Assembly: GCF_003362805.1 (NCBI RefSeq)
Contig: NZ_QNQT01000001.1
Location: 1-64,000 of the forward strand
Direction: 5' to 3'
Length of the DNA stretch: 64,000 nucleotides
Origin: Neobacillus piezotolerans
GTDB lineage: Bacteria > Bacillota > Bacilli > Bacillales > Cytobacillaceae
Each line of letters begins with the position of its first letter. The stretch's first letter is position 1. The notes beneath the pieces are model-generated. The model did no database searches. It saw nothing but the letters and a program-made list of their open reading frames with translations, and was not told where the DNA came from. The position numbers and the translations under genes were made by a program. Below are positions 26,693 to 35,717 of the stretch, in pieces.

Positions 26693-27139
26693 TCACCCCT
26701 GTTTTTTAGCCGTTTTATTTCTCAATATGGCCCTGAAGATAAACAGGATAATAACTAAAATTGAAAAAATGAAATAAAAGTTAGTGAGTATATTCATTAT
26801 GTGAAAAGGTGCTTTATGAGCATAAACCGCCTTTACCCAACGGTTATCTTCTCTTACAGCAATTGCAACGGAAGGGGATGTCCCTTTTATTTCATAATAT
26901 TTTGTGCCTACTGGGTAATAATTTGAAGCATTTCCGTAATGGCTGCCCGTCATATCATCTGGTTTGGTCTTAACTTTTCCTATGGTTTTACCAATCTTAT
27001 TTTTTTCTATGAGTTCTTCTCGTTTGACCTCATAAACCTTTCCTTCCCAAACAACAAAAGGGTAAGCCCAAGATAATGCTTGAACTGAGGTGGAAATCAT
27101 AAATAAAAGTAAAAGAAATAACAAGGCAATTCTTCTCAT
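26693..27139 (-). CDS. Exported membrane-anchored hypothetical protein
   Basis: A 148-residue protein with a signal peptide (RRIALLFLLLLFMISTSVQA), an extracellular domain of about 75 residues containing two similar lysine-rich strands, and a C-terminal transmembrane helix (FYFIFSILVIILFIFRAIL) followed by a basic tail. The ATG at 27139 has GGAGG at good spacing. Topology is therefore outside-domain, C-in. I do not recognise the domain. Confidence 0.65.
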   Translation of the reverse strand: MRRIALLFLLLLFMISTSVQALSWAYPFVVWEGKVYEVKREELIEKNKIGKTIGKVKTKPDDMTGSHYGNASNYYPVGTKYYEIKGTSPSVAIAVREDNRWVKAVYAHKAPFHIMNILTNFYFIFSILVIILFIFRAILRNKTAKKQG

Positions 27140-27485
27140 AAGAACCTCCAGTAAGTAAATTTCATTACTAATCTTGCATGTTAATGTACAACGCATGTAT
27201 CTCCGAAGACTCCAGTTTTGTTAAACTGGTTAGCGAGAACCCTTTCAGAAAAAGGCGTGTGATGATTTTCATGCCGTAATAAATCGATAACCACTGAGGA
27301 AAGCCTCTCGAGCCCTAAAAACATAGTCGGTCTTGAAGTGAGCTGTACAGTGCCGCTGAAAAGAATCCTCCTTTTGTAAATATTTAACACCATTACTCGA
27401 AAATCCTTTAATTTCTACGAAATGGACAGTTCCGTAAAAATCTTTTATTCTGGACTAAATACAATTTGAACGGAGGAAGAATGCC

Positions 27486-27926
27486 ATGACTACCGAAATC
27501 ACCTCGAAAATGAACATACATAAGCCCGCCAACGAAGTGTATGAAGCGATTGCCAATCCTGAAAAAATGGCCAATTACTGGTTCTCATCGGGAACCGCGA
27601 GAATTGAAACGGGGAGGACAATCACCTGGAGATACGATGAGTACAACGCCGAAGGAAATATTAAGGTGATTGAAACAGAGGAAAACCGGAAAATCGTCTT
27701 TTCCTGGGGCGGGGAAGGGGAAGAAACACTTGTCACCATCCAACTGAATCAGCAAGAGGCCGGAAATACAATAGTTGAAGTAACTGAATCCGGCTTTAAG
27801 GAAGATGACCCTCATCTTATTAACAAACTGCTTGGCCAGCAGCAGGGCTGGATCTACATGCTGACATGCTTGAAAGCCTATCTTGAAAATGGAATTAACA
27901 CTTTAAGGGCATCTTTGGTTCATTAA
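27486..27926 (+). CDS. SRPBCC (AHSA1-like) protein
   Basis: A 146-residue SRPBCC-fold protein. ITSKMNIHKPANEVYEAIAN covers strand 1 and the first helix; YNAEGNIKVIETEENRKIVF and GWIYMLTCLKAYLENG (C-terminal helix) follow in family order. GGAGGAAG precedes the ATG. Unlike the copy at 1.1-1.5 kb, this one has an intact N terminus. The ligand is unknown. Confidence 0.85.
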   Translation: MTTEITSKMNIHKPANEVYEAIANPEKMANYWFSSGTARIETGRTITWRYDEYNAEGNIKVIETEENRKIVFSWGGEGEETLVTIQLNQQEAGNTIVEVTESGFKEDDPHLINKLLGQQQGWIYMLTCLKAYLENGINTLRASLVH

Positions 27927-27951
27927 GCTACTATAAATCATTAGTCGATAC

Positions 27952-27989
27952 AAAAAGAGCAGTCACTTATTAAGCGGCTGCTCTTTTTT
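27952..27989 (+). terminator. Terminator of the SRPBCC gene
   Basis: AAAAAGAGCAG pairs with CTGCTCTTTTTT around a 15-base loop. Confidence 0.8.
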
Positions 27990-28099
27990 ATGTCTGGAAA
28001 CTGGGAGCCGGAGGGAGGAAATAGCCTTTGCAAGCTGAATATGTATTAAGGAGAAAACAGAACTAAACGGGAGCGGGTCTCCTTTGCTGGAGGAAGAGG

Positions 28100-28780
28100 A
28101 TGATAAGTAAAGTTGTGTCTGGGCTAATGGGGATTCTTTTTTATCGTGCGCAAGTGTTCTATTTTTCCGAGGAAGAGCGCAGGGAATTTGAAAAAATGTA
28201 CTTGATTGCCGCTACGGAAAATACCGAAGTCAACTATACCAGCAAGTACCCGAAACACCGCTTTATCCAATACATCGCGGCAACGAAGCCGGTCATTCTT
28301 CATGGTTCGAATAACAGTGAAATCAGTGAATTTGAAGCGCGGAGGCAGACGCTGTACAACGGACAAATCGTCAACGCGGTTTTCGGAACAAAAGATGGCA
28401 TCTGGCCATTGTTCTATGCCGTCCTTGATAAAAAAAAGGTCAAAGGAGGGATTCGCAACGCGTGTTTAAAAGTGGAAGGCGGCAGTCCCCATTACTTTTT
28501 CTCGTTGAACAAGGAAACACTGGATGCCGGTCCATGGACAACCGGGATGATTTACTTCCTGCCCGGCGAAACCTTTAAGCGCGCGGGCAATGGGCTCGTT
28601 TCATTTGACGAATGGGTCAGCGAAACGCCGGTCAAACCAATTGCTAAGGTCCTTGTCGAACCTTACGACTTTCTTTTTTTGAACAGTGTTTCCTGCCACA
28701 AAGATACCGAATCGATCGTTAAATCATGGTTGCTCTACAGGCTAAGGACAAAGGGGAAAAACAGGAAGATTCGGTCGTGA
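28100..28780 (+). CDS. Conserved hypothetical protein
   Basis: A 226-residue soluble protein; I do not recognise the family with confidence. Visible segments are KHRFIQYIAATKPVILHGS, a core around NAVFGTKDGIWPLFYAVLD, and FSFDEWVSE-like and PYDFLFLNSV near the end. The N terminus is hydrophobic but not a clear signal. GGAGGAAGAGG lies just before the ATG at 28100. Confidence 0.65.
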   Translation: MISKVVSGLMGILFYRAQVFYFSEEERREFEKMYLIAATENTEVNYTSKYPKHRFIQYIAATKPVILHGSNNSEISEFEARRQTLYNGQIVNAVFGTKDGIWPLFYAVLDKKKVKGGIRNACLKVEGGSPHYFFSLNKETLDAGPWTTGMIYFLPGETFKRAGNGLVSFDEWVSETPVKPIAKVLVEPYDFLFLNSVSCHKDTESIVKSWLLYRLRTKGKNRKIRS

Positions 28781-28819
28781 AGTTGCCACAATATGGCGAC
28801 TCAATTTAAAAGGAGGAAG

Positions 28820-29084
28820 ATGATAGTGATTCTGGCTGACTTGCTCATAAGAATGCTCGATACAACGTTCGACAAGGATAGTTGGTATGCGCCTTTCAAC
28901 CGGCAATAGAAGGACTCACCGCCGAACAGACTAGGTGGAGACCAGCAGGAGAGGAACCAAAACAATTTGGGAAAATGTTAATCATCTTATTTACTATAAA
29001 GAGAGACTTGCAGCAACACTAGAAGGCCGTGAATGGACACATCATCTTGATGGTAAAACAATGTCAAAACGTAGCTATAAATAA
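28820..29084 (+). pseudogene. DinB-family remnant, frameshifted twice and truncated
   Basis: Behind AGGAGGAAG the ATG at 28820 reads MIVILADLLIRMLDTTFDKD and SWYAPF, then hits a stop. The DinB-like sequence continues in a second frame as AIEGLTAEQTRWRPAGEEP and in a third as IWENVNHLIYYKERLAATLE before ending at 29084. Two single-base indels, each next to short homopolymers, are needed to rebuild it, and the C-terminal half of a DinB protein is missing. This is a decayed gene. Confidence 0.75.
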
Positions 29085-29140
29085 AAGGGTTTAACATATT
29101 TTTGAAGAATAGATAAAGAAACGTGCGGAGAGGTGATGGC

Positions 29141-29638
29141 ATGACCATAGGTACAGAGTATTTAAAAACAGTTACCCAAGAATTTAAGGAAGCAAAGGTA
29201 GCAGCAGAGAGAGCTATGGATCAATTAACTGAAAGCGAATTATTTTGGTTTCCAAATGAAGAGTCAAATAGTGTAGCCGTAATTGTGAAACACATGAGCG
29301 GCAATATGGTATCCCGCTGGACGGATTTCTTAACAACGGATGGGGAAAAACCGAATCGAGACCGTGATGGTGAATTTGTTGTCGGAGATATCCAAACGAA
29401 AGAACAGGTAATGGAAATATGGGAACACGGATGGGAAATCTTTTTAGCTGCATTGGAAGATATAAATGAGGACCACCTTTTAAAAACAATCACCATCCGT
29501 AATGAACCCCATACAGTTTTAGGAGCCATTGAACGCCAAATGTACCATTATTCTAATCATGTTGGGCAAATCATTTATATAGCAAAAATTTTAAAATCAA
29601 ATGATTGGAAGACACTGACCATTCCCCGTAAAAAATGA
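29141..29638 (+). CDS. DinB-like DUF1572 protein
   Basis: A 165-residue four-helix-bundle protein of the DUF1572 branch of the DinB/YfiT metal-dependent superfamily. The metal His residues expected in this fold are visible in VKHMSGNMVSRW and in MYHYSNHVGQIIYIAK. The ATG at 29141 lies behind AGAGGTGA. Possible roles include thiol transfer or damage response; nothing nearby decides this. Confidence 0.85.
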   Translation: MTIGTEYLKTVTQEFKEAKVAAERAMDQLTESELFWFPNEESNSVAVIVKHMSGNMVSRWTDFLTTDGEKPNRDRDGEFVVGDIQTKEQVMEIWEHGWEIFLAALEDINEDHLLKTITIRNEPHTVLGAIERQMYHYSNHVGQIIYIAKILKSNDWKTLTIPRKK

Positions 29639-29770
29639 ACCTAAATTTAAATCATCATTGGGTTCGCAAATGCGGTACAGATGAAAAAAGAATTTAAAAA
29701 AGGATTCCGTGCCGAAGCTTCGGGAATTCCAGACGTGACCCGTACTAAAGGTTTCTATTGGAATTATATA

Positions 29771-29810
29771 AACACTCACTTTAATTCTTATTAAAGGTGG
29801 GTGTTTTTTT
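29771..29810 (+). terminator. Terminator of the DUF1572 gene
   Basis: AACACTCACTTTAA pairs with TTAAAGGTGGGTGTT, followed by seven Ts. Confidence 0.75.
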
Positions 29811-29890
29811 AATTGTTCCCGCCATCAAAAGTCTCCCTTCTGATATAATGTGGCTAATAATGGAAATCTAGTTTAGGAAGGAGATAAATA

Positions 29891-30136
29891 GTGGAGAAAG
29901 AGTGTAAGATAGCACATCGATTTAGCAGCCATCATCGAGAGGAACTAGTAAAGGACAAAAAATGCGGATGCTTTTATTGTTTGAAAATCTTTAATCCATC
30001 TGAAATTTCTGCTTGGACTGATAATGAAAATACAGCAATATGTCCTTATTGTGGAATCGATTCTATTATTGGTGAGAGTTTAGGATTTCCAATCACTGAA
30101 CTATTTTTAAAAGAGATGCATAAGTATTGGTTTTAG
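29891..30136 (+). CDS. Small zinc-ribbon-like protein
   Basis: An 81-residue protein with four Cys spaced as two knuckles: CGCFYCLKIF and ICPYCGID. This is expected to bind one zinc ion. The rest is helical (HHREELVKDK, LFLKEMHKYW). Translation starts at GTG 29891 with AAGGAGA upstream. Similar Bacillus proteins are labelled cytoplasmic protein; no function is known. Confidence 0.75.
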   Translation: MEKECKIAHRFSSHHREELVKDKKCGCFYCLKIFNPSEISAWTDNENTAICPYCGIDSIIGESLGFPITELFLKEMHKYWF

Positions 30137-30295
30137 CTGTTTGGAGGCATGATGGGCTGATTTCATTTTTAGGTTTACCGGGGCACGGAACCATCCTTGT
30201 TATCGAACTGCCGTCTCTCGATTAAAGTTATTCCCCATAAATTCCTTCCTCTATTGTTAAAGATGCCATCGAAATTAATAATTTTTTTAAAACTG

Positions 30296-30322
30296 TGTCG
30301 ATTTTGACGTGCGCCATTCGTC
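30296..30322 (+). promoter_or_regulatory. Candidate ECF42-type promoter
   Basis: TGTCGA (30296-30301) and CGTC (30319-30322) are separated by 17 bases. As I recall, this -35/-10 pair matches the promoter motif described for ECF42 sigma factors, which usually lies before the partner DGPF gene, as here. The leader to the YciI-like gene would be about 80 bases. Confidence 0.5.
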
Positions 30323-30408
30323 GCCTTATATAGGGGGCATTGATCCACTACGTCGTATAGGGGATTTGAAAAGCTCTTAATCTAGTAAATGCTTAGGAGG
30401 AGTTACAA

Positions 30409-30771
30409 ATGAGATTCATGATGATTGTGAAGGCTTCGAAGGATTCAGAAGAAGGTACGATGCCAAAAGAGCAGATGGAGCAGATGTTTGCCTGCATGAA
30501 GAAATACAATGAGGAACTGAAGAAAGCCGGCGTCCTGGTGGCAGTCGGCGGACTCCATCCAAGCTCCAACGGCATTCGTATTTCGTTCCCTGTGCCAGGA
30601 GAACGGCCAGTCGTTACAGATGGCCCTTTCACTGAAGTCAAGGAACTGATTGCAGGATACTGGTTCATAGATGTGAAGTCGCGCGAGGAAGCCATCGAGT
30701 GGGCGATGCGTGCACCAGATCCGCATGGCCTTGGAGAAGGACAGATTGAGCTTCGCCAAGTATTCGAATAA
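30409..30771 (+). CDS. YciI/DGPF-domain protein
   Basis: A 120-residue YCII-related protein (ferredoxin-like fold). The name-giving DGPF motif is present in VVTDGPFTEVKELIAGYWF. Proteins of this type are the regular neighbours of ECF42 sigma factors and may be their main target; their biochemical role is not settled. TAGGAGGAG precedes the ATG. The sigma factor gene starts 47 bases after the stop. Confidence 0.9.
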   Translation: MRFMMIVKASKDSEEGTMPKEQMEQMFACMKKYNEELKKAGVLVAVGGLHPSSNGIRISFPVPGERPVVTDGPFTEVKELIAGYWFIDVKSREEAIEWAMRAPDPHGLGEGQIELRQVFE

Positions 30772-30818
30772 ACAAAAGAAGTTGAACTTCGCAAAAAAGT
30801 TGAACGGGGGAAGAAATC

Positions 30819-32090
30819 GTGACAGAAGCAGATGCCCATCGTACAATCGAAGCCATTTGGCGGATTGAGTCGGCGAGGCTGATTGCAGGGCTCACCCGGC
30901 TTGTTCGCGATGTGGGACTGGCGGAAGATCTTGCCCACGATGCCCTCATCATTGCAATGGAACGATGGCCAGAGTCCGGCATACCCGACAATCCTGGTGC
31001 CTGGCTCATGACGACAGCCAAGCGTCGAGCTTTTGACATGTTGCGCCGCAATCAGTTACACAAACGAAAGTATTCAGAGTTGATCCGGGAGATGGACGGC
31101 TATTATCAACCGGATTTCGATGCCAACCTCGGATCAGAAGTTGAAGACGATCTTCTGCGCCTCATTTTTATGACCTGTCACCCAATCCTTTCCCGCGAAG
31201 CACGCATTGCACTTGCGCTTCGCCTCTGGGGTGGCTTGACAACGCTGGAAATTGCGCGTGCATTTTTGATATCAGAGTCGACTGTCGCCCAGCGCATCGT
31301 AAGAGCCAAGCGAACCTTGAGGGCGGCGCAGGTTCCCTTTGACTTGCCGGAAGGGAGAGATTTAGAAGCGCGTCTTGCATCGGTGCTTGAAGTGCTGTAT
31401 CTAATTTTCAATGAGGGCTATTCCGCGACATCAGGCGAGGATTGGATAAGGCCTGTGCTCTGCGAAGAGGCGCTTCGGCTTGGCCGAATATTGGCAGAAC
31501 TGGTTCCTAAAGATGCTGAAGTCCACGGACTCGTTTCGCTCATGGAGATTCAATCATCGCGATTCAGGGCTCGTATCGGTGAATCCGGCGAGCCCATCTT
31601 GCTTGAAGATCAAAACAGGGTACAATGGGATCAACTTCTTATCAGGCGAGGGCTGGATGCACTTGAACGCGCGGAGAGCCTAGGTGGCGTGTTCGGACCA
31701 TACAGGATCCAGGCCGAAATTGCTGCTTGCCATGCAAAGTCGAAAACAGCATCGGAGACAGACTGGCTGCGCATCGCCGCATTGTATGATGCTCTTGGGC
31801 AAATATCCCCGTCACCAATAGTGGAACTGAATCGTGCAGTGGCATTGTCGAGGGCGTTCGGTCCGGAAATAGCGCTTGAGTTCATCGAGCCGTTGATGAA
31901 TGATGCGGTGCTGAAAGACTCACACCAGTTGCCCAGTGTCCGGGGTGATTTGCTCGCGAAGCTCGGGCGAAATGCTGAAGCCTTCGCTGAGTTCACTCGA
32001 GCGGCTTCGCTAACACGAAACGAACGGGAACGCGAACTCCTCCTTAAACGTGCGTCCAATCTTCCGGGGACATCCAATTCGGCCAAATAG
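30819..32090 (+). CDS. ECF42-type RNA polymerase sigma factor with TPR-like C-terminal extension
   Basis: A 423-residue ECF sigma factor. Sigma2 spans about residues 10-75 (LVRDVGLAEDLAHDALIIA, then GAWLMTTAKRRAFDMLRR), and sigma4 about 115-170 (LGLTTLEIARAFLISESTVA-like). The C-terminal 240 residues carry the DUF6596/TPR-like extension (IFNEGYSATSG, LGQISPSPIVELNRAVALSR) that marks ECF42. No anti-sigma factor gene is present, as usual for this group. Starts at GTG 30819 behind GGGGGAAG. Its trigger is unknown. Confidence 0.92.
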   Translation: MTEADAHRTIEAIWRIESARLIAGLTRLVRDVGLAEDLAHDALIIAMERWPESGIPDNPGAWLMTTAKRRAFDMLRRNQLHKRKYSELIREMDGYYQPDFDANLGSEVEDDLLRLIFMTCHPILSREARIALALRLWGGLTTLEIARAFLISESTVAQRIVRAKRTLRAAQVPFDLPEGRDLEARLASVLEVLYLIFNEGYSATSGEDWIRPVLCEEALRLGRILAELVPKDAEVHGLVSLMEIQSSRFRARIGESGEPILLEDQNRVQWDQLLIRRGLDALERAESLGGVFGPYRIQAEIAACHAKSKTASETDWLRIAALYDALGQISPSPIVELNRAVALSRAFGPEIALEFIEPLMNDAVLKDSHQLPSVRGDLLAKLGRNAEAFAEFTRAASLTRNERERELLLKRASNLPGTSNSAK

Positions 32091-32187
32091 TTAACGGGGG
32101 TAGTAAATACTCAAAGAATACTTTTCACCGCAGAGAATATATACAGGATAGGAACTTAGATATTTACTCTGGTGAAGGGGGAATTTG

Positions 32188-32700
32188 ATGAAAAATTTAG
32201 TAAGTGACCAATTGTATGAAACGAGAAGCAACTTAATACATGAGATTACCTCATTAAGTAATACTCAATTCAATGACAGGCTTGGTATGGATATGTGGAG
32301 CATAGCACAAGTTTGCCATCACTTGGTTTTAGTGGAACAGGCAACGATAAAGGCAATTGCATGGGGATTAAAACAGGTTGATAATACTCAAACAGAACGT
32401 AAAAACGTTCATCTTATGCTGGACCGCACGAAAAAATTTAAAGCCCCACAATTGGTTGAACCATCTGCAGATCCATTTGCAGTTCAAACAATGATTGATT
32501 TGTTAAACGAATCCAGAGAAAATTTGCTGACTTTCCTTAGTAAAATAGAAGATCAATCGATATTGGAGGAAAAATCTTTTAAGCATCCTGCCTTAGGCGA
32601 CTTACCGCTTGATCAATGGATAGACCAGATCTATTTGCATGAACAACGGCACACAGAACAGATAAAAGAGATGAAATTACTCCTAGAAGCGGCGCACTAA
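32188..32700 (+). CDS. DinB family protein
   Basis: A 170-residue DinB/YfiT-like four-helix bundle. DMWSIAQVCHHLVLVEQATI carries the first metal-binding His and WIDQIYLHEQRHTEQIKEMK the C-terminal His pair, so the metal site seems intact. The ATG at 32188 follows GAAGGGGG. It lies 97 bases after the sigma factor gene and may be in its regulon, which is inference. Confidence 0.85.
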   Translation: MKNLVSDQLYETRSNLIHEITSLSNTQFNDRLGMDMWSIAQVCHHLVLVEQATIKAIAWGLKQVDNTQTERKNVHLMLDRTKKFKAPQLVEPSADPFAVQTMIDLLNESRENLLTFLSKIEDQSILEEKSFKHPALGDLPLDQWIDQIYLHEQRHTEQIKEMKLLLEAAH

Positions 32701-33043
32701 ACTTTATTATCCATAGACTCCTGTGTGAGCAATAAGGAAACGAAATTAACTCCTTCTACAACGTTCTTTGTTTATTAAAAGTGAGTAAATGATTCGAAGC
32801 ATTCGATGCGACAACGCAGCGAGTGCTTTTTTCTTTCCACGACCTGTTGCAATAACTTCCCTCTTAATTTCCTTCCAAAAATATGCTTTATCACGCTGAA
32901 TTTGTATCCTTTTACCTATATATAAATACCTAAAATATTATATAATATCTAAATGATGGAAATCTACCATGAAAAAAGAACTAATTGAATTTTCTGTATT
33001 TTATTACAAGGATTAAAATGGTTCGTTTATAAGGAGTACGAAG
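32701..33043 (+). other. AT-rich intergenic region
   Basis: No gene is visible. The stretch around 32920-32960 is A/T-rich and could hold the promoter of the beta-helix gene. I see no hairpin with a clear T-run after the DinB gene. Confidence 0.5.
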
Positions 33044-34498
33044 ATGCAGCAACAAAAAGTTTATTTTCTAAGTATGGTTATCATTGTCCTGCTTTTTTTC
33101 TTGTATGTTCCCACTGTATTGGCAGGGACTAGTAATCTGATTTTAGACAAAAATAATAATGGCATAGATGATCTTTGGGAAAAGAAAATACCTAATCTTG
33201 ATAAAACCAAAATTATAAATGTTGTGGTTGATAAAAATTTGGCCAAAAATGAAGCTGGCATGACAAAAGAGTTACAAAAAGCTTTAAATCTTGGAGCTGG
33301 AAAAGTTATCGTTTTGCCTAATGGCAGCTCATTTAAAATCAGCGGCTTAGTCGTACCCGACAATACCACGATAGTTGGGTATGGATCAAAACTATTCAAC
33401 GATAAAAAACATCAAACTCTTATGACAATTGGCAATGGGGTAAAGTTATACGGGATTGAGCTCCAGGGTGCGGGCAATAAAAAAGCAGATTCAAAGGGAG
33501 TCGGAATAAGGATTCGGGGGGCAAATGCATCTAATTATGTCCGAAACATTGTTATAGAAGATTGTTTTATTCATGATGTTGGTTTTTATGGTATTAATGC
33601 TGAATTTGCAGACAATGTAAGGATTTCAAATACGGTTATCCGTGATATTGGTTTTGCTGGAGTGGGCGGATTGTCTGTTCGTAATATGCATATTAACAAG
33701 AGCCATATAAAATCAATCTCGCCAGGAAACAAAGGAAATGCTTACGGAGTCTTTTTTTCGCGAAAAGGTGCCGAGAGCAACTTAAAGGCACACCCCAAGA
33801 GCACAAATAGTTCGGTGACTGACAGCATCATTGAGGACATTCCGTTATGGGAGGCACTTGATACTCATGGCGGGGAAAATATTGTGTTTAACAATAATAC
33901 GATACGAAATACAAAGGTTGGCATTGCATTTGTAAACGCAACAGGAAAAGGTGGGAAGGAGCTATTTGGTTCCCAAAAGTGTACGGCAAAAGGCAATCAG
34001 ATTGAAGGAATCGGCAAGGGATATGGAATCGTTGTTGCTGGAACGCCATCTGATTATAGCAGAGGCTGTACCATTGAAGGAAACCATTTATTGGAGGCGG
34101 GCCAGCAGGGGAATAGTATCTCTGGTGCAATCCAGGCTTCCTATACGAAGGGTTTGGTTATAAAAAAGAATACATTGGTAAATTCGTACGCAAATGGTCT
34201 CCACCTTTATACTCATAATCAGCAGTTTTCAGTTACTGAAAACAGGGTGGAGGATGTACAGGATTCTTTGTATAAGACGCCTTCTGCCATTGCCTTTCGT
34301 TCCGGCAATAATGCCGGTACGATAGCTGGGAACAAACTTATCAAGAAAAACGGAAAATTAAACTCCTATGTATCTGTTCGCGGAATCAATATATCCACAA
34401 AAACCAATATGAAACTGGTCATTGGTAAGAATACGAATAACTATGTTCTTCCTATAGCAGGAGGAACAGGCAGCCATGTAAAGTTTATTTTAAATTAA
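33044..34498 (+). CDS. Secreted right-handed beta-helix protein
   Basis: A 484-residue secreted protein. The signal peptide is about residues 1-27 (VIIVLLFFLYVPTVLAG). After a linker that includes NNNGIDDLWE, a pectate-lyase-like opening (KALNLGAGKVIVLPNGSSFK, then VVPDNTTIVGYGS) leads into repeated beta-helix coils (ENIVFNNNTIRNTKVGIAF, GCTIEGNHLLEAG). It probably binds or cleaves polysaccharide at or outside the cell surface; no catalytic residues can be assigned by eye. Codon use is more AT-rich than in neighbouring housekeeping genes. Confidence 0.8.
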   Translation: MQQQKVYFLSMVIIVLLFFLYVPTVLAGTSNLILDKNNNGIDDLWEKKIPNLDKTKIINVVVDKNLAKNEAGMTKELQKALNLGAGKVIVLPNGSSFKISGLVVPDNTTIVGYGSKLFNDKKHQTLMTIGNGVKLYGIELQGAGNKKADSKGVGIRIRGANASNYVRNIVIEDCFIHDVGFYGINAEFADNVRISNTVIRDIGFAGVGGLSVRNMHINKSHIKSISPGNKGNAYGVFFSRKGAESNLKAHPKSTNSSVTDSIIEDIPLWEALDTHGGENIVFNNNTIRNTKVGIAFVNATGKGGKELFGSQKCTAKGNQIEGIGKGYGIVVAGTPSDYSRGCTIEGNHLLEAGQQGNSISGAIQASYTKGLVIKKNTLVNSYANGLHLYTHNQQFSVTENRVEDVQDSLYKTPSAIAFRSGNNAGTIAGNKLIKKNGKLNSYVSVRGINISTKTNMKLVIGKNTNNYVLPIAGGTGSHVKFILN

Positions 34499-34604
34499 AT
34501 TGTGTACCAGGTGACGCCCGAGCTTTATAGGAATCTCTAAACACATTATCAGGAGAGTAACGGATTCGGTTTTCAAGAACAAGAACTTAATTAGCAGGCA
34601 GATT

Positions 34605-34648
34605 AGCAGTCCAATTCACACAACTAAATTGGACTGCTTCTTTTTTGT
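34605..34648 (+). terminator. Terminator of the beta-helix gene
   Basis: AGCAGTCCAATT pairs perfectly with AATTGGACTGCT, followed by TTCTTTTTT. Confidence 0.85.
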
Positions 34649-34776
34649 TTAAACATTGGAGATCTTATTCAACATAAGGGGTGGTTTGTTAAAAGAAAAG
34701 AAGGTTTTTAACATTTAAATGGAAAATTTGTGGTAAAATACGGTTTGAGGAACACAAATCTGGAGAGGTGGAGAAT

Positions 34777-35106
34777 ATGTATTGGGAGACACTTCCTAGT
34801 TGGGTCTGGGTAATTTATTTTTTATTTTTATTTATAACATTAGGAACTGGAATTTTGAATGTTATTCGAAAAAGAATGTTAGGTCTGTCGATTCTTGCAA
34901 TTGTTCTAACTATTACTGTTCCTATTATTAGTATGTTTAATAGTATTGGAAGAGCAGAGGGTATGAATGAATTTGAACACTTAATTACTCAGTTACAACA
35001 GGGTGCAATTTGGTCTATTTATTCAATTATAGGTTTTCTATACCTGTTTGCATATTGGACAGTATTTTTCCTTAAAAATAAGATAAATACCGAAGTTTCT
35101 AATTGA
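34777..35106 (+). CDS. Hypothetical membrane protein
   Basis: A 109-residue protein with three transmembrane helices (about 8-25, 35-54 and 80-98). The ATG at 34777 has GGAGAGG at proper spacing; a GTG at 34768 lies inside that signal. AT-rich codon use. No family recognised. Confidence 0.6.
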   Translation: MYWETLPSWVWVIYFLFLFITLGTGILNVIRKRMLGLSILAIVLTITVPIISMFNSIGRAEGMNEFEHLITQLQQGAIWSIYSIIGFLYLFAYWTVFFLKNKINTEVSN

Positions 35107-35108
35107 GC

Positions 35109-35170
35109 CAAGGGTGCGATGTTCCAGAAAGGATATCCGCCCTTTTTTATTGAATACCTTATTAATCAAA
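35109..35170 (+). repeat. Dispersed hairpin repeat, copy A
   Basis: This copy and the one at 35598-35657 share GGGTGCGAT, GGATAT, CGCCCTTTT, TTATTGAAT and CTTATT in the same order. AAGGGTG pairs with CGCCCTT before a T-run, so the element can also act as a terminator. Confidence 0.65.
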
Positions 35171-35211
35171 AGGTGCATTTAAAGCAAGTTTACAATCAAG
35201 GGGGGAATACT

Positions 35212-35571
35212 TTGAAGAAGAAGAGATTTTTTTTAATCGTTATGGCTGGGCTTATATTAGTTGCAGTGATTGGGATTTTTATGAGTAAACCAAATGAAAT
35301 TGATTTTGTTCAATGGTTTGAAAAAGAATATGATGTAAATTGCCTCGATACTGATTTTGATTGTTCTTCTTTAGAAATAGGAGGTAAGACGTATAATCAC
35401 ACAGATGGGTACTATGATTCTTCAACAGGATTTTTGGCTATGGGAATGCAAATCAAAAGGCTATACAGAAATGCTAATGATCCCCATGAGTTTTTTTCAA
35501 TTGAAGCAAAAGGATTTATCGGAGACTTTAAAGAGATAGAGTTCATACAGAATAAAGTGGATATCAGATAA
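35212..35571 (+). CDS. Hypothetical exported or membrane-anchored protein
   Basis: A 119-residue protein with basic start (KKKRFF) and one hydrophobic segment (LIVMAGLILVAVIGIFMS), then an extracellular domain of about 85 residues holding a Cys pair (NCLDTDFDCSS) and FFSIEAKGFIGDFKEIEF. The TTG at 35212 has AAGGGGGG upstream; the frame is open further upstream, through repeat copy A, without a good start. No family recognised. Confidence 0.55.
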   Translation: MKKKRFFLIVMAGLILVAVIGIFMSKPNEIDFVQWFEKEYDVNCLDTDFDCSSLEIGGKTYNHTDGYYDSSTGFLAMGMQIKRLYRNANDPHEFFSIEAKGFIGDFKEIEFIQNKVDIR

Positions 35572-35597
35572 CTATACCTTAATTGGCTTTTTAAAAA

Positions 35598-35657
35598 TCG
35601 GGTGCGATGATTTAGGAATGGATATACGCCCTTTTATTGAATCCCTTATTGAGCAAA
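35598..35657 (+). repeat. Dispersed hairpin repeat, copy B
   Basis: Second copy of the element at 35109-35170, about 80% identical by eye, immediately downstream of the small exported-protein gene. The two copies bracket that gene in direct orientation. Confidence 0.65.
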
Positions 35658-35717
35658 CGCGGCAGTTTCCTTAAAGAAGAAATAATAAATGTACAATTAG
35701 CTGAGGAGATTTATCTG

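Noticed and set aside
27181-27393. 70-codon minus-strand open frame containing MFLGLERLSSVVIDLLRHEN
   Set aside because: Its AAAGGAGG-like sequence is not at a usable distance from a start, and no family is recognisable. It may be a gene fragment, but that cannot be supported.
33044-34498. Beta-helix protein as a phage tail spike
   Set aside because: It has a signal peptide and no phage genes around it, so a secreted polysaccharide-active protein is more likely.
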